DNA of 24,202 nt from Gracilaria domingensis (taxonomy: Eukaryota; Rhodophyta; Florideophyceae; Gracilariales; Gracilariaceae). The DNA is taken from NCBI GenBank assembly GCA_022539475.1, contig VCMS01000475.1, positions 27,317 to 51,518 of the forward strand, in the 5' to 3' direction. Position numbers and translations under genes: made by a program. Of the stretch, positions 1 through 8,342 are shown one piece after another. The notes under the pieces are model-generated. The model searched no databases. It was not told the DNA's origin and saw nothing but the letters and a program-made list of their open reading frames with translations. Numbering within the stretch: the first letter of the stretch is position 1; each line of letters begins with the position of its first letter.

Positions 1-5
1 CTGTA

Positions 6-1211
6 ATGCGTGGTGAAGCCCTTAATCTTTCGGTGAAATGGCCATCATTCAAATCAAAAATTTATGGACCATGCCACGTCGTTCGGGCCAATCATCCTCG
101 GTACATATTGGTTTCTCCACACCGACGTATGTCGAGAAGGGGCATTCATGCGAGACGCTTAAGACCTTACCGTCCTAGACCAAGGCATATGATCCCGAGA
201 ACAGTACGATATGAAAGAAATAATCAGCCCGAAGCGGCATGCCCGGTCGTGGTACAAGGAGGACCAAATCCAACCAGACCCCCTGCTGACTATCTGAGGA
301 TAATTGTGGCTGGATGGAGACTTTCTGAATGGCTTTCCCCTGTCAGCACGAGTACAAACGATCTACAGAAGGTGGCATGGAACCTATTACATGTTTACCT
401 TGGGACTTTCAAACGACATGGACCCTACATAACCGAGCGTCTTCTTACTAAGCTGGTCTCATTGACAGGAAGGGTGAACCTTTTCATTATACCGCTTGTG
501 GGTCAGCAGTTTGTCTTTTTCTACTATCACTTTGCGGTGGCTCGCTATGGACATCTTCCCCCGCAGAGAACTTACGGAGTGGAGGTGTCAAGCTTCCTGC
601 AGCGGATTGAAGCTGGAGAGGCTTTCGAGATCGATCTGGCATATGACCAAGATCGCGGTGACGTACCTGCTCCGCTCCAGATTGAAGAAACCACCCCAGC
701 AACGCCGGCTCTTCTTGCAATGCCGATAATTGTTGACCACGAAGTCTACAACCAGGACGTGCACTACTTGGAAATGGAAATCGGTGGGCGTACACTTGAG
801 AACTGGCTCTCCCCACTAGAATGTGAGGACTGGGAGAAGCATTGTATTGTTTGGAATGGCTTTCATCTCTGCTTGAGTATTCATCTCGTATACGGTCAGT
901 ATTTTACACAGTATGCCCATGTGATGCTTGGCAGATTGGCTAGAAGGCTCCATCTGCAGATGAACAGGCTTGGCGCGGATAGGACGATATTCTTTCTATA
1001 TCACTATGTCATTGGAAAGTATGGACATCTACCAGCTGCTGCGACGCACGAAGAGCAGGTGGAAGACTACATTCGTCGTATTGAAAATCATGAAGAGTTC
1101 CTAGTTGACTTTGAACCAGATCCTGAGTATCCAGAACCTCCACACCCTTTCAGGTATACTACCGAAGAGATTTCGCGGGACGGACCCTTGGAACATCGAT
1201 CAAAACCGTAA
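6..1211 (+). CDS. Unknown protein with two tandem copies of a 116-residue domain
   Basis: I do not recognise the family. The 401-codon frame is open to the left edge, so the ATG at 6 may be internal and the gene may begin outside the window. Residues 39-65 are very Arg-rich. Residues 96-211 and 254-369 align without a gap at an offset of exactly 158 residues, with 37 of 116 identities by eye. Shared landmarks are WLSP (109-112 and 267-270), W-N-x-x-H (125-129 and 283-287), Tyr-His (174-175 and 332-333), YGHLP (181-185 and 339-343) and R-I-E...E-x-F...D near the end of each copy. The two copies are joined by a 42-residue Pro/Thr-rich linker. No signal peptide or membrane segment is evident. 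Conserved aromatic and His positions with diverged surroundings argue for a real, selected protein fold. The reading frame is convincing; the function is unknown, and nothing nearby suggests one. Confidence 0.75.
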   Translation: MRGEALNLSVKWPSFKSKIYGPCHVVRANHPRYILVSPHRRMSRRGIHARRLRPYRPRPRHMIPRTVRYERNNQPEAACPVVVQGGPNPTRPPADYLRIIVAGWRLSEWLSPVSTSTNDLQKVAWNLLHVYLGTFKRHGPYITERLLTKLVSLTGRVNLFIIPLVGQQFVFFYYHFAVARYGHLPPQRTYGVEVSSFLQRIEAGEAFEIDLAYDQDRGDVPAPLQIEETTPATPALLAMPIIVDHEVYNQDVHYLEMEIGGRTLENWLSPLECEDWEKHCIVWNGFHLCLSIHLVYGQYFTQYAHVMLGRLARRLHLQMNRLGADRTIFFLYHYVIGKYGHLPAAATHEEQVEDYIRRIENHEEFLVDFEPDPEYPEPPHPFRYTTEEISRDGPLEHRSKP

Positions 1212-1266
1212 GTTCATGGTCGCCCAGGCGTAGCGACCGCTGAGTGGGGGAGTGTGTGGAGGCGGT

Positions 1267-1295
1267 TCCAAGGGAGTGTCCCGCACTCCCTTGGA
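1267..1295. repeat. Perfect hairpin, 12-bp arms
   Basis: Arms 1267-1278 and 1284-1295 are perfect reverse complements around a 5-nt loop (TCCCG). The hairpin lies 56 bp downstream of the stop of the duplicated-domain gene, so it would fall in its 3' untranslated region. A 3'-end processing or stability role is inference. Confidence 0.75.
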
Positions 1296-1313
1296 CACGG
1301 CCGAAAGATTTTC

Positions 1314-1341
1314 TTATCTCCGGAGATTGCTCCGGAGATAA
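1314..1341. repeat. Second perfect hairpin, 12-bp arms
   Basis: Arms 1314-1325 and 1330-1341 are perfect reverse complements around ATTG. Each arm contains the self-complementary octamer CTCCGGAG. It starts 18 bp after the preceding hairpin, and the two do not share arm sequence. Confidence 0.75.
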
Positions 1342-1363
1342 AATCACCCTCCACCCCTGAACT

Positions 1364-1682
1364 GCGCCCGCCGCCGCGCCGCCGCATTAGGAAGCCCGCC
1401 GCCGCACCATAAAGCGCCGCCGCAAGAGGAAGCGCCGGCGCCGCGCCGCTGCGCAAGAAGAAGCGCCGCCGCCGCCGCGCCGCCGCATTAAGAAGCGTCG
1501 CCGCGCCGCCGCATTAAGAACCGTCGCCGCCGCCGCGCCGCCGCACCGAGAAGCGCCGCCGCCGCCGCGCCGCCGCGAGAAGAAGCGCCGCCGCCGCGAC
1601 GCTGCGCAAGAAGAAGCGCCACCGCGCGCGCGCGAGGCCGCAGAAGAATCGAGGCGCGTGCCGCGCCGCGCCGGCGCGACGC
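1364..1682. repeat. CGC/GCC-rich degenerate minisatellite
   Basis: Blocks of CGC/GCC triplets alternate with about ten short purine-rich islands of the AAGAAG type (for example near 1386, 1406, 1424, 1454, 1487, 1513, 1546, 1577, 1606 and 1641). A 26-bp unit containing CGCATTAAGAA occurs twice in direct succession around 1478-1529. The 15-mer GCGCAAGAAGAAGCG occurs at about 1451 and 1603. Long open frames on both strands result from the scarcity of A/T-rich stop triplets. Their products would be simple Arg/Ala or Arg/Pro sequences, so I do not call genes here. Confidence 0.8.
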
Positions 1683-1899
1683 CACACGGACGAACAAATT
1701 GACACCCCAATGTGACAATGCCCAAGACACCCCCCTACATGACTGAAGCACCAGATCACCAACCGCCAACCACCGATCTACATAACGAAGAACCCTATGT
1801 CGACATCACTACCTACTATGGATATGGTGAGCAGACTAGGGTATTTGGTGGAAGCCGATGTTCAGCATGCAACTTAAGATACACAAAGCATTGAGATTG

Positions 1900-1948
1900 T
1901 AGATATAAACCCCCGAACCCGAGCGCTCAAAAAGCAACTCGGTTCGGG
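1900..1948 (+). promoter_or_regulatory. TATA-like box followed by a hairpin
   Basis: GATATAAAC (about 1902-1910) resembles a TATA box. It is followed directly by a stem with arms 1912-1923 and 1938-1948, one bulged C and a 14-nt loop. The strand becomes strongly pyrimidine-rich just downstream. A promoter with a structured leader is an inference from this arrangement only. The 1683-1899 stretch before it holds only a short Met-initiated frame (1712-1894) without recognisable features. Confidence 0.35.
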
Positions 1949-2656
1949 CAGACCACTTCCCCTCTGGACGACTTCCCCCATCCTTGCCTCTCTCGCCTTT
2001 CTTCCTCCCCTTCCGTCGTCACCAACCTTCCTTCCTTTGGCAATCCCATCTTCCCTTAGCGCAGTCTGCGCCTCCCTGCCACCAACCTTTCCCCCTACAT
2101 TTCCTTATTCCCGGCGGCTCGGTCTCCCGCCGTTCCCTAACCAGTCGCCTTGTGCTGCCCTCCATTGGGCTCGTTCGCACATTGCGACCATCACCTATCA
2201 CTACGTCTCCGTTCTCCCAGACGGACGTTGGCAGTGTTACGCATCGCGCTGGTTTGCTTTCTTTCTGTCGCTACCTCGCCTGGTTTTTAGGTTCGTGGTG
2301 GCATCGACGACAGACTCTATCGCTTTAGTCCTACCACACTATTGTCCCGCCGACCGCTCTTGTGTGTCTTGGTCTATTGGTTCTGCTTTCTGTTGTTGTG
2401 TTGGCATTCGGCATCGAACGCCGAAGCACACTCTCGTTTAATTACTCTCCCCGCTTCTTGTTAGCGGAGAGTTTCCATCTATCTTGGGGTTATCTTGTCT
2501 GCTCCTGCAGGCATCTGAGCTACGTTAACTTGTCGCCCCTTTTGGGCTGGTACTCTCGAGCATTTATTGTGTCGCTCTCCTTGGGTTTGTCACCACCCGC
2601 GCTGTTTCCCCCAAAAATGGCGTCCACAATTACCTTGACCCCTTAGCTTTGAATAG
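1949..2656 (+). other. Pyrimidine-rich leader-like stretch ending in a favourable ATG
   Basis: This stretch is C/T-rich on the plus strand with several overlapping frames that look like no known protein. It contains small hairpins, such as CTCTCCCCGC against GCGGAGAG near 2445-2470. It ends in AAAAATGGCG at about 2612-2621, a good eukaryotic initiation context, but the frame from that ATG is only nine codons and stops at 2646. Composition changes abruptly to AT-rich transposase sequence after about 2650. It resembles the long leaders between LTR and gag in the gypsy elements further right. It may be the 5' end of a gene or element cut off at this junction; nothing here proves that. Confidence 0.3.
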
Positions 2657-3271
2657 ACAACAGATCATGCTCCAAGATCAACTTCAGATGTGAGTATATT
2701 TTATTCAAATATTCAGAACCACAAAATGGCTTTGGAAAAATGTCAAGATGAAGGCAGTAATTTTATTATTGACGTGGGAAATATGCAAAAAAAATATCCT
2801 AATCAGTGGGGTGTTTTGATGGATAAAGAATATCAAGGTGCTGCAGAGCATATCAGAGCTTTTATGCCGAAGAAAAAGCCAATAAGAGGTTATTTGACGC
2901 AGGACGAACAGCGTAATAATCGGAAAATTAGTTCTGATCGCGTTATTACTGAAAATTATTTCTAACGGCTAACACAGTTATGGAACGTAATTGGGTCAAA
3001 ATATCGCTGGGGCGAAAAGTTTTATGACGATATTTTTTCTTTTTGTGTTTCTATGACAAATGCTCATGTTGCATGGCATCCACTGAGAGCTGCAGACGGG
3101 GACTTTTATAATAGAATTAATAATCGGATGCATGCTATCGGGGAGGATATTTGCAGGAAAAGAAAATTAACTCAGAAGAAATATCGAGAAAAGCGCAGGC
3201 GCAGAATGGAAGCCAAATATAACCAAATTGGGTCCGATGAAGATACAATTCAACCAAACGAAAACATATGA
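2657..3271 (+). pseudogene. PIF/Harbinger-type DDE_Tnp_4 transposase, 3' fragment with one in-frame stop
   Basis: The single frame 2657-3271 encodes the C-terminal half of a DDE_Tnp_4 superfamily nuclease, interrupted only by TAA at 2963-2965. Family landmarks in order are SDVSIF at 2684-2701, D-K-E-Y-Q-G with the probable second catalytic Asp at 2822-2824, a PKKKP stretch with G-x-L-T, an S-S-D-R-V-I-x-E-N-Y-F block with the probable catalytic Glu at 2951-2953, then W-x-E-x-x-Y-D-D-I-F and N-A-H-V...P-L-R. A basic KKYREKRRRR tail follows. The stop falls right after the E-N-Y-F motif, where a Gly usually precedes Arg-Leu. The N-terminal part with the DNA-binding region and first catalytic Asp is missing, and an in-frame TAG precedes at 2654. 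It is an inactive relic in AT-rich sequence; no terminal inverted repeats were identified. Confidence 0.85.
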
Positions 3272-5137
3272 TATACGTTATTCCATGATTTATATGCAAC
3301 AACTGTGTCTTTTTCTATAAACTTTGAATCTTTGCTTGTAAATGTTAATACTATAAAATTGCTTTCTTTGCATATATATCTTTTTTTGTGCCAGTTTTAT
3401 GTATATGAAGATAACATGAACCATTTTGCATGTACTGTGTAATTAAGCGGGAGATCTAATGATTCTTCTTAAAATCAAGCGCTTTGTACTAAGTACGTTA
3501 CACAAACACTCTAACTATTTTTCCATACTTCTCACTTGTCACTTACAGACTATCAGATCTCTCAGAGTTTCTAAGTAGCTCCCATAACCAACTGGGTACG
3601 TTTCAAAGCACGAATCGTGCTATTTAACTAAATTATATTGTACACGGAATTGCGTCATGCTATATCAAAATATAAAAAGAGACACAGTGGTTACACTGCT
3701 CGGAACAAAAACTTTTCAATATGCTAATTATCTGAAGATTAATATCTAAAATAAAGAGGTTGTTTTAGCTTGATGGAACGCTTAAAGAAAAATAATATGT
3801 ATCAAAAGATAATTTTTAGAGGAGCTTGGCGTCTTTCACTGTGAGAAGTTTACTACTCAAAGCGCAGATACGTATTCTAAAAAGGGCTTGTCATCTATTA
3901 AATTTGTGCTGCATGCAGTCACAAGGAGCATTGCATCAAAAGCACAAATAACCTTGCAACGATGAGAATAATCACAGTACTGGCGCAAAAGAGCTTTATG
4001 ACCCTTTTCTTAAAGAAGAATGCATCTCTAAGCACTGATATTGTCAAATAATCTTAAATTGTCAGTCGCAAACACGGCCCCGGAAAGCACTACTGCGGGT
4101 CTCTTTGAGTGAAACACCTTCGTCGTGTCTTTGCTGTCCTTGCTCACAGTCTGACAATTACAAGATCTTCACCTTGGCGCTTAGATTTTTAATCGCCCGC
4201 ACCACCCACCCTGGGAGCAGTGAGATTCCTATAGAGCGCACTGAACGCGCAAAGTTTTGCTTTGCGGAGTAGCAGAGCATCGGAAGCGTCTGCTTCTCTG
4301 TGTCTCCAACAGTTCCAAAACAATGAAGATCGCTCTGAGAGCTTAACGAGAAAGACACAATAATTTGAATTCTTTAAGCTCTTGCAAGTTCTTTGAAATG
4401 AATAGTGTTTCAAGGAACGAGGCATCTGTTTTATCGAGCGCTGCGCATGGTGACGTGTACGTCCGTATTGAAATGGCGACTACATGGATTGCGCTCATTG
4501 ACGCTTGTGTCACTTGGACATGTACATGACATCTTTTGACTGCCAAGATGATCGTGGCACCTTCTCTGTACAGCAAGGACAGCGCAAACGCGTTTCGACT
4601 CGAACAAACCACTCTCAATTAGAATTGAAAGATGTTGGTGTTTCCTTGCAATTTGTTGCACAGAGGCAACTTCAACAATTCGTACTTCTGCTTGCACACA
4701 AGAGGCTGCGTCTTGTCGTCTCAGAATCAATCGTCGTAACTCACGCGACTGATAGACACCAACTCTCTTCGTTCCGTTTTTCTTTTTACCCAACCTGTCC
4801 CTCCCTCACTACGGAATAGAGCGGGGCTGCTGGTTGCTAACTGAGAGTCGTCCTAAACGCTCTCGGTCAGCTGAGATCCTATATTTCTTCACTCCCAGCC
4901 GCTCTAGAGTCTTTCTTGACCTAATAAGAAGACGCCTAGAGCGGCATATCTACCCAAACTTTGCAATAAACCTTTGTTTCTTGCGTTCTGCATCACCGTT
5001 CTGGCACCATATCAAGCAAAGCACCTGATAAGAAAAGATATACTCTTGTTCAACTGAAGTATACTTGGAATCCACGTGGCTGATCAAAAACGGCGAGTCG
5101 GTGCGCATTACAATGTCCCGCGCCGAGAACGAGCGAT
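3272..5137. other. AT-rich intergenic stretch without a supportable gene
   Basis: Short frames overlap on both strands between about 4158 and 5030, but none has recognisable motifs or looks coherent. The first 900 bp are strongly AT-rich and may include flanks of the transposon relic. A 15-nt palindrome (AGCACGAATCGTGCT) lies at 3607-3621. A 10-bp inverted repeat (GCCGCTCTAG at 4898-4907 and its complement at 4936-4945) surrounds a 28-nt loop. Confidence 0.5.
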
Positions 5138-5199
5138 TACATAGATACCGGCAGCGGCGCACAGGTAATTACTAGTGCGCCGGTGCCGGTATCTATGTA
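5138..5199. repeat. Long hairpin, 25-bp arms with one mismatch
   Basis: Arms 5138-5162 and 5175-5199 pair at 24 of 25 positions around a 12-nt loop that contains TAATTA. Because of this symmetry, short frames running outward on opposite strands begin with the same eight residues, a by-product rather than evidence of genes. The size and loop resemble a small-RNA precursor or the core of a miniature inverted-repeat element. There is no direct evidence for either. Confidence 0.85.
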
Positions 5200-5708
5200 C
5201 ATGTGTATCGTACTGCGGGGCTTTGTTTCGGCGCTACTTCGTCTTCCCCACCGTCGTTCTCGCATCCACTCTACCGCCGCACTCGTACTGTTCTTGTCCC
5301 CAGCTTTGGATCTTGGTCGGGGATATAAGCAAAATCTATATCTCCGAGAAAAACGGACTCCGAATGAGTTCCGATGATGAATATAGGTGAACCTTTACTG
5401 GTTCGCCGTAGTTGTCTTAGCATAACTTACCAAAAGTTAAGATACATGCAACGAATAGAAAATTCATGTGTGGCCAAACTCATTGCTTTAATCGTAATAA
5501 TCGCTTTAATATCTCTAGGAAGCTGAATGCCAAGGGTATTTCGAGATCGAGCTAAACTTTACGCTCCATTCAATGTCAACCGTATTCTGAAACAAGAAAT
5601 CGAAGCCAGCCCAAACCCTCACCAGCCCTCATATCACGTGGGCTACGAAGCTAAGCTTAGATATTCTCTACCTTCGTTGTATGAGCCACCTTCTACCTTC
5701 ATTTTTAG
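5200..5708 (+). other. Upstream region of the first glycoprotein gene
   Basis: No convincing gene is present. GGGGATATAAGC near 5319-5330 could serve as a TATA element and lies in an imperfect 10-bp inverted repeat with TATATCTCCG. A second small inverted repeat, GGTGAACC against GGTTCGCC, lies near 5388-5409. The stretch ends in CTTCATTTTTAG (5697-5708), a pyrimidine-rich tract plus TAG that resembles a 3' splice site, so an intron may end here. A Met-initiated frame at 5527-5841 overlaps this site and has no recognisable content; it could include a small first exon. Confidence 0.3.
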
Positions 5709-7205
5709 GATTGCTTCTCTCCACTGGAACCAAGCGACACAAGATTCAATAATATTGATATTATCGCGACCACAAGGGTTGATGTACCCTTCGCAAGTGG
5801 TGTTGTCGCTGCATTCATCTTTCTTATATTCGAACTGCTAATCTTTCCTGTGCTCGTTTATTCTACTTCCAGCGCGGCTGCTGTCTTTTTGCGCTCAGAA
5901 GCACAACATGGCCGTGAAGTACGAGTGGAAGGCTTAAAGTTTCCACTCTGGAATGAAGGTTTACTACGTCATCAATGGTCGCATAAGCTTCTCCTCATGC
6001 TTCGAATCGTCTTTATCGCAATTCCCGTCTATATTGAAACAGGGCTTGAGCCTCGCCGTGTGTTCACTCCAGTTTCCAGGAACGTCGAGGACGCTTTCGT
6101 CATAGCACCAATACGCGATTGGTTGGAGTACGAACTGAAATGGCAAACCTCCATTGCTGACCTCACGGGGCAAAGTGAAATTGTTTTTGACTCTTGCTCT
6201 AGGATGGACAGGAATGGGTGGCTCACTGCAACAGTAGCAAACGTTACCGGTCGAAGTAAGTCAAGGGAGTTGGTGCGCTGCATCCAAGAAACCAGGACGC
6301 CAATATACCGAAGTGTTCCAAACATTGATGCCCTCGAGAACCCTTCGAAGTATGAACATGTCATCGGTTTGGGGATAACATGGATTGAAGGTCCGCGAAA
6401 GGCGTTTCCGGACGACACTATTCCTCGTGCAATTGACTCAAACCCAAACACCACAGTTTTTCGAATTGAAAACCTGACCATAATGGATGCCAAACGTTTC
6501 GAATGCGCCACTCACATAGCTTTCAACCAACTGTTTTATGTCGGAGAACAGAGACATCTGAGCATAATGTGTGAGAAGGTCACTGGCAATGTTACGGAGT
6601 TTTATTACACAGCGGACGTTAACTTCACTTCTGTCCCTCAACCGATTCGAAGAGATGGCAATGGATCCGGTCTTATACAAACATTGAATGCAACAATCGA
6701 ACTTCGTACATACTATGTGGAAAGGTTGCAGTTCAATGACATTCGTATCACCTCCTCGCAGTGGATTAATTCGCACTATGCGCTGCCTCCTCCGTTAACT
6801 ATCTTAAGTTTCAATTCGATCCTGAGAGGGGCTTTGTACACAAGAGCAAGTAATGTGACTGTGCAAGTTGACGGCCCTGAATCACATCGAACTGAGATTG
6901 GAAATTTGATCATTGCTCTGGGTGTAACAGAGATAGTGTTTGTGCTGTTTTTCGGACTGATAATGTTGGTGTACTCAAGAATCAGAAGGAAAGAAGTTCA
7001 AATGCCAAACACACTCAACGGGTTGTCGGAAATCTGGGCACAGTCAACGGCTTCGCACAACCACACTAACGGGACAAAGCAGACTTTCGTCTATTTGAGG
7101 CTTGGGAAGGGTTGTGAGGTGGAAAACGTGCGCTTTCTTGAACCAGCAGCGACTGCACGGAGTGCTTTCATCACCGACTCGGACTCGAATAGAGAGACTT
7201 CCTGA
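5709..7205 (+). CDS. Unknown membrane glycoprotein, long paralogue
   Basis: The family is not recognised. The frame is open from 5709, but its first ATG is at 5850. Homology to the second copy begins at about 5775, before that ATG, where the paralogue's ATG is replaced by AGG. The true start is therefore probably in an upstream exon joined at the acceptor-like TAG ending at 5708. A first membrane segment is encoded about 5790-5860. Counting from the ATG at 5850, a second hydrophobic segment spans residues 46-62 (L-R-I-V-F-I-A-I-P-V-Y) and a third spans 352-376, followed by a basic stop-transfer motif and a 75-residue tail. The roughly 290 residues between the second and third segments carry eight N-glycosylation sequons (N131, 200, 208, 247, 258, 271, 280, 335), which suggests a lumenal or extracellular domain. 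Function is unknown. Confidence 0.7.
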   Translation, partial: DCFSPLEPSDTRFNNIDIIATTRVDVPFASGVVAAFIFLIFELLIFPVLVYSTSSAAAVFLRSEAQHGREVRVEGLKFPLWNEGLLRHQWSHKLLLMLRIVFIAIPVYIETGLEPRRVFTPVSRNVEDAFVIAPIRDWLEYELKWQTSIADLTGQSEIVFDSCSRMDRNGWLTATVANVTGRSKSRELVRCIQETRTPIYRSVPNIDALENPSKYEHVIGLGITWIEGPRKAFPDDTIPRAIDSNPNTTVFRIENLTIMDAKRFECATHIAFNQLFYVGEQRHLSIMCEKVTGNVTEFYYTADVNFTSVPQPIRRDGNGSGLIQTLNATIELRTYYVERLQFNDIRITSSQWINSHYALPPPLTILSFNSILRGALYTRASNVTVQVDGPESHRTEIGNLIIALGVTEIVFVLFFGLIMLVYSRIRRKEVQMPNTLNGLSEIWAQSTASHNHTNGTKQTFVYLRLGKGCEVENVRFLEPAATARSAFITDSDSNRETS

Positions 7206-7811
7206 GTTAGGATCTTAACTATTCCCTGAAAGGTTTCAGCAAAATATTCTTCCCGGGCAGCTCGAGTAACACAACACGCCACTGATGATGACGATCTATA
7301 ACGCAACTCGGTGTAGGTCAAAGGTCTCGTACCATACGCGAATTGCGTTGAAATTACAAACATAGCCAGCGGGCAAACCTAAAGCTACGGATAGCTTCCC
7401 AGCGAGATGTTTGCAGACGGTAAGTTACCTTACTAGCCAACGTTGAAGCAACTTTAAATATCCCCTTTCATGCCAACTCGTTGTAAGTCTGTTGGTCATG
7501 ATTAAAAGGATTAAAACTCCCCATTTTCGACATTCACAGGCATCCGTAGTCCTACACGGACTCCTACACTGTAGGGCTCGTGACGTTTATAAAAAAAATC
7601 CTCACGCGGAGCGACCTTCGATAGACTCGATCGGATAGAGTTTCACAGTGCTCGCAATTGACCGACGATTATTATTTGGCGCTTTTTAGGAGTCCTCTTC
7701 ACTCAGATTTCAGCTGGACGGCGTCTCTGAAGATATTTAGGTCCAAAGAGAGTTGAAGCGACACCTACATCAAATCGATCGTAGTGCATCCTACGCAATA
7801 GTCTCTTTTAG
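7206..7811 (+). other. Intergenic and upstream region of the second glycoprotein copy
   Basis: No gene is supported. GTAAGT at 7420-7425 is a good 5' splice-donor match, and GTCTCTTTTAG at 7801-7811 is a good acceptor match, so an intron of about 390 bp is possible. The nearest ATG before the donor (7407) would join the downstream exon in the wrong frame, so the first exon is not resolved. TTTATAAAAAAAA near 7580-7592 is TATA-like. Confidence 0.3.
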
Positions 7812-8342
7812 TACGGCCTTGCGAAACCAGAGTGGTTCATAATGATCGTACTGCCATTTGGAAATGGTGTAACTGCAGCTTTGGTGTTTCTTATCTTTGA
7901 ACTACTGGTATTTCCCATTCTAATTGCTGCCACAGCCAAAGCGGGTTCATTCCTTTCTCACACGCGGGCCAGGAAAGACAGAAACATTCGAGTGCAATCT
8001 TTATCTTATCCTCTGTGGAACGAGGGGCTTTTCAGCCGTCAAGTGTCCCATGTGCTACTCTTTCTTCTTCGAATTGTTTGCATTGCTATACCAGTGTACC
8101 TGGAAAGTAAGCTTGACTTTCGAGATCATCATCACTTAACAACTAAGCGTTTACAAACCGCGTTCGTTGTTGAACCAAGGTTGGATTGGATAGAGTACAG
8201 TGTTCAAGAGAAAGAATCGATTCATTACCTTCGAGCTCAGGCAGCAGGGGTTTACGATCGTTGTTCGTTTAGGGATGACGACGGATGGATCACTGCAAGC
8301 GTTGGAAACGTCACATACTCTTCGACAAACGAGATATGTTGA
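7812..8342 (+). pseudogene. Membrane glycoprotein, second paralogue, truncated by copia insertion
   Basis: The frame is open from 7812, directly after an acceptor-like TAG; the first ATG is at 7842. From there it parallels the gene at 5709-7205: a membrane segment at residues 8-30, the identical block PLWNEGL, the L-R-I-V-x-I-A-I-P-V-Y segment, an aligned W-I/L-E-Y block, a G-W-I-T-A-S stretch and an NVT sequon. Host sequence stops at 8336. The final codons TGT TGA are the first six bases of the copia LTR, so the transposon supplies the stop. The glycosylated domain and C-terminal membrane anchor present in the paralogue are lost from this reading frame, and the rest should lie beyond the nested elements. 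The two genes are tandem duplicates in the same orientation, diverged well beyond allelic difference. Confidence 0.75.

Noticed and set aside
1387..1769. Minus-strand frames of 80-110 codons rich in Arg and Ala
   Set aside because: They are translations of the CGC/GCC minisatellite, open because the repeat lacks stop triplets. No frame has non-repetitive content.
1984..2646. Plus-strand frames of 94-134 codons in the pyrimidine-rich stretch
   Set aside because: They overlap in different phases and show only the composition of the region, with no protein-like features.
4158..5028. Several overlapping frames of 64-120 codons on both strands
   Set aside because: They overlap each other in different phases, lack motifs and have no coherent composition, so chance frames are more likely.
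4950..5390. Divergent small proteins sharing their first eight residues
   Set aside because: The shared start is produced by the arms of the hairpin at 5138-5199, and the frames diverge immediately outside it.
6029..6776. Minus-strand frames of 112 and 160 codons
   Set aside because: They are shadows of the glycoprotein gene on the plus strand, which has sequons and membrane segments that make biological sense.
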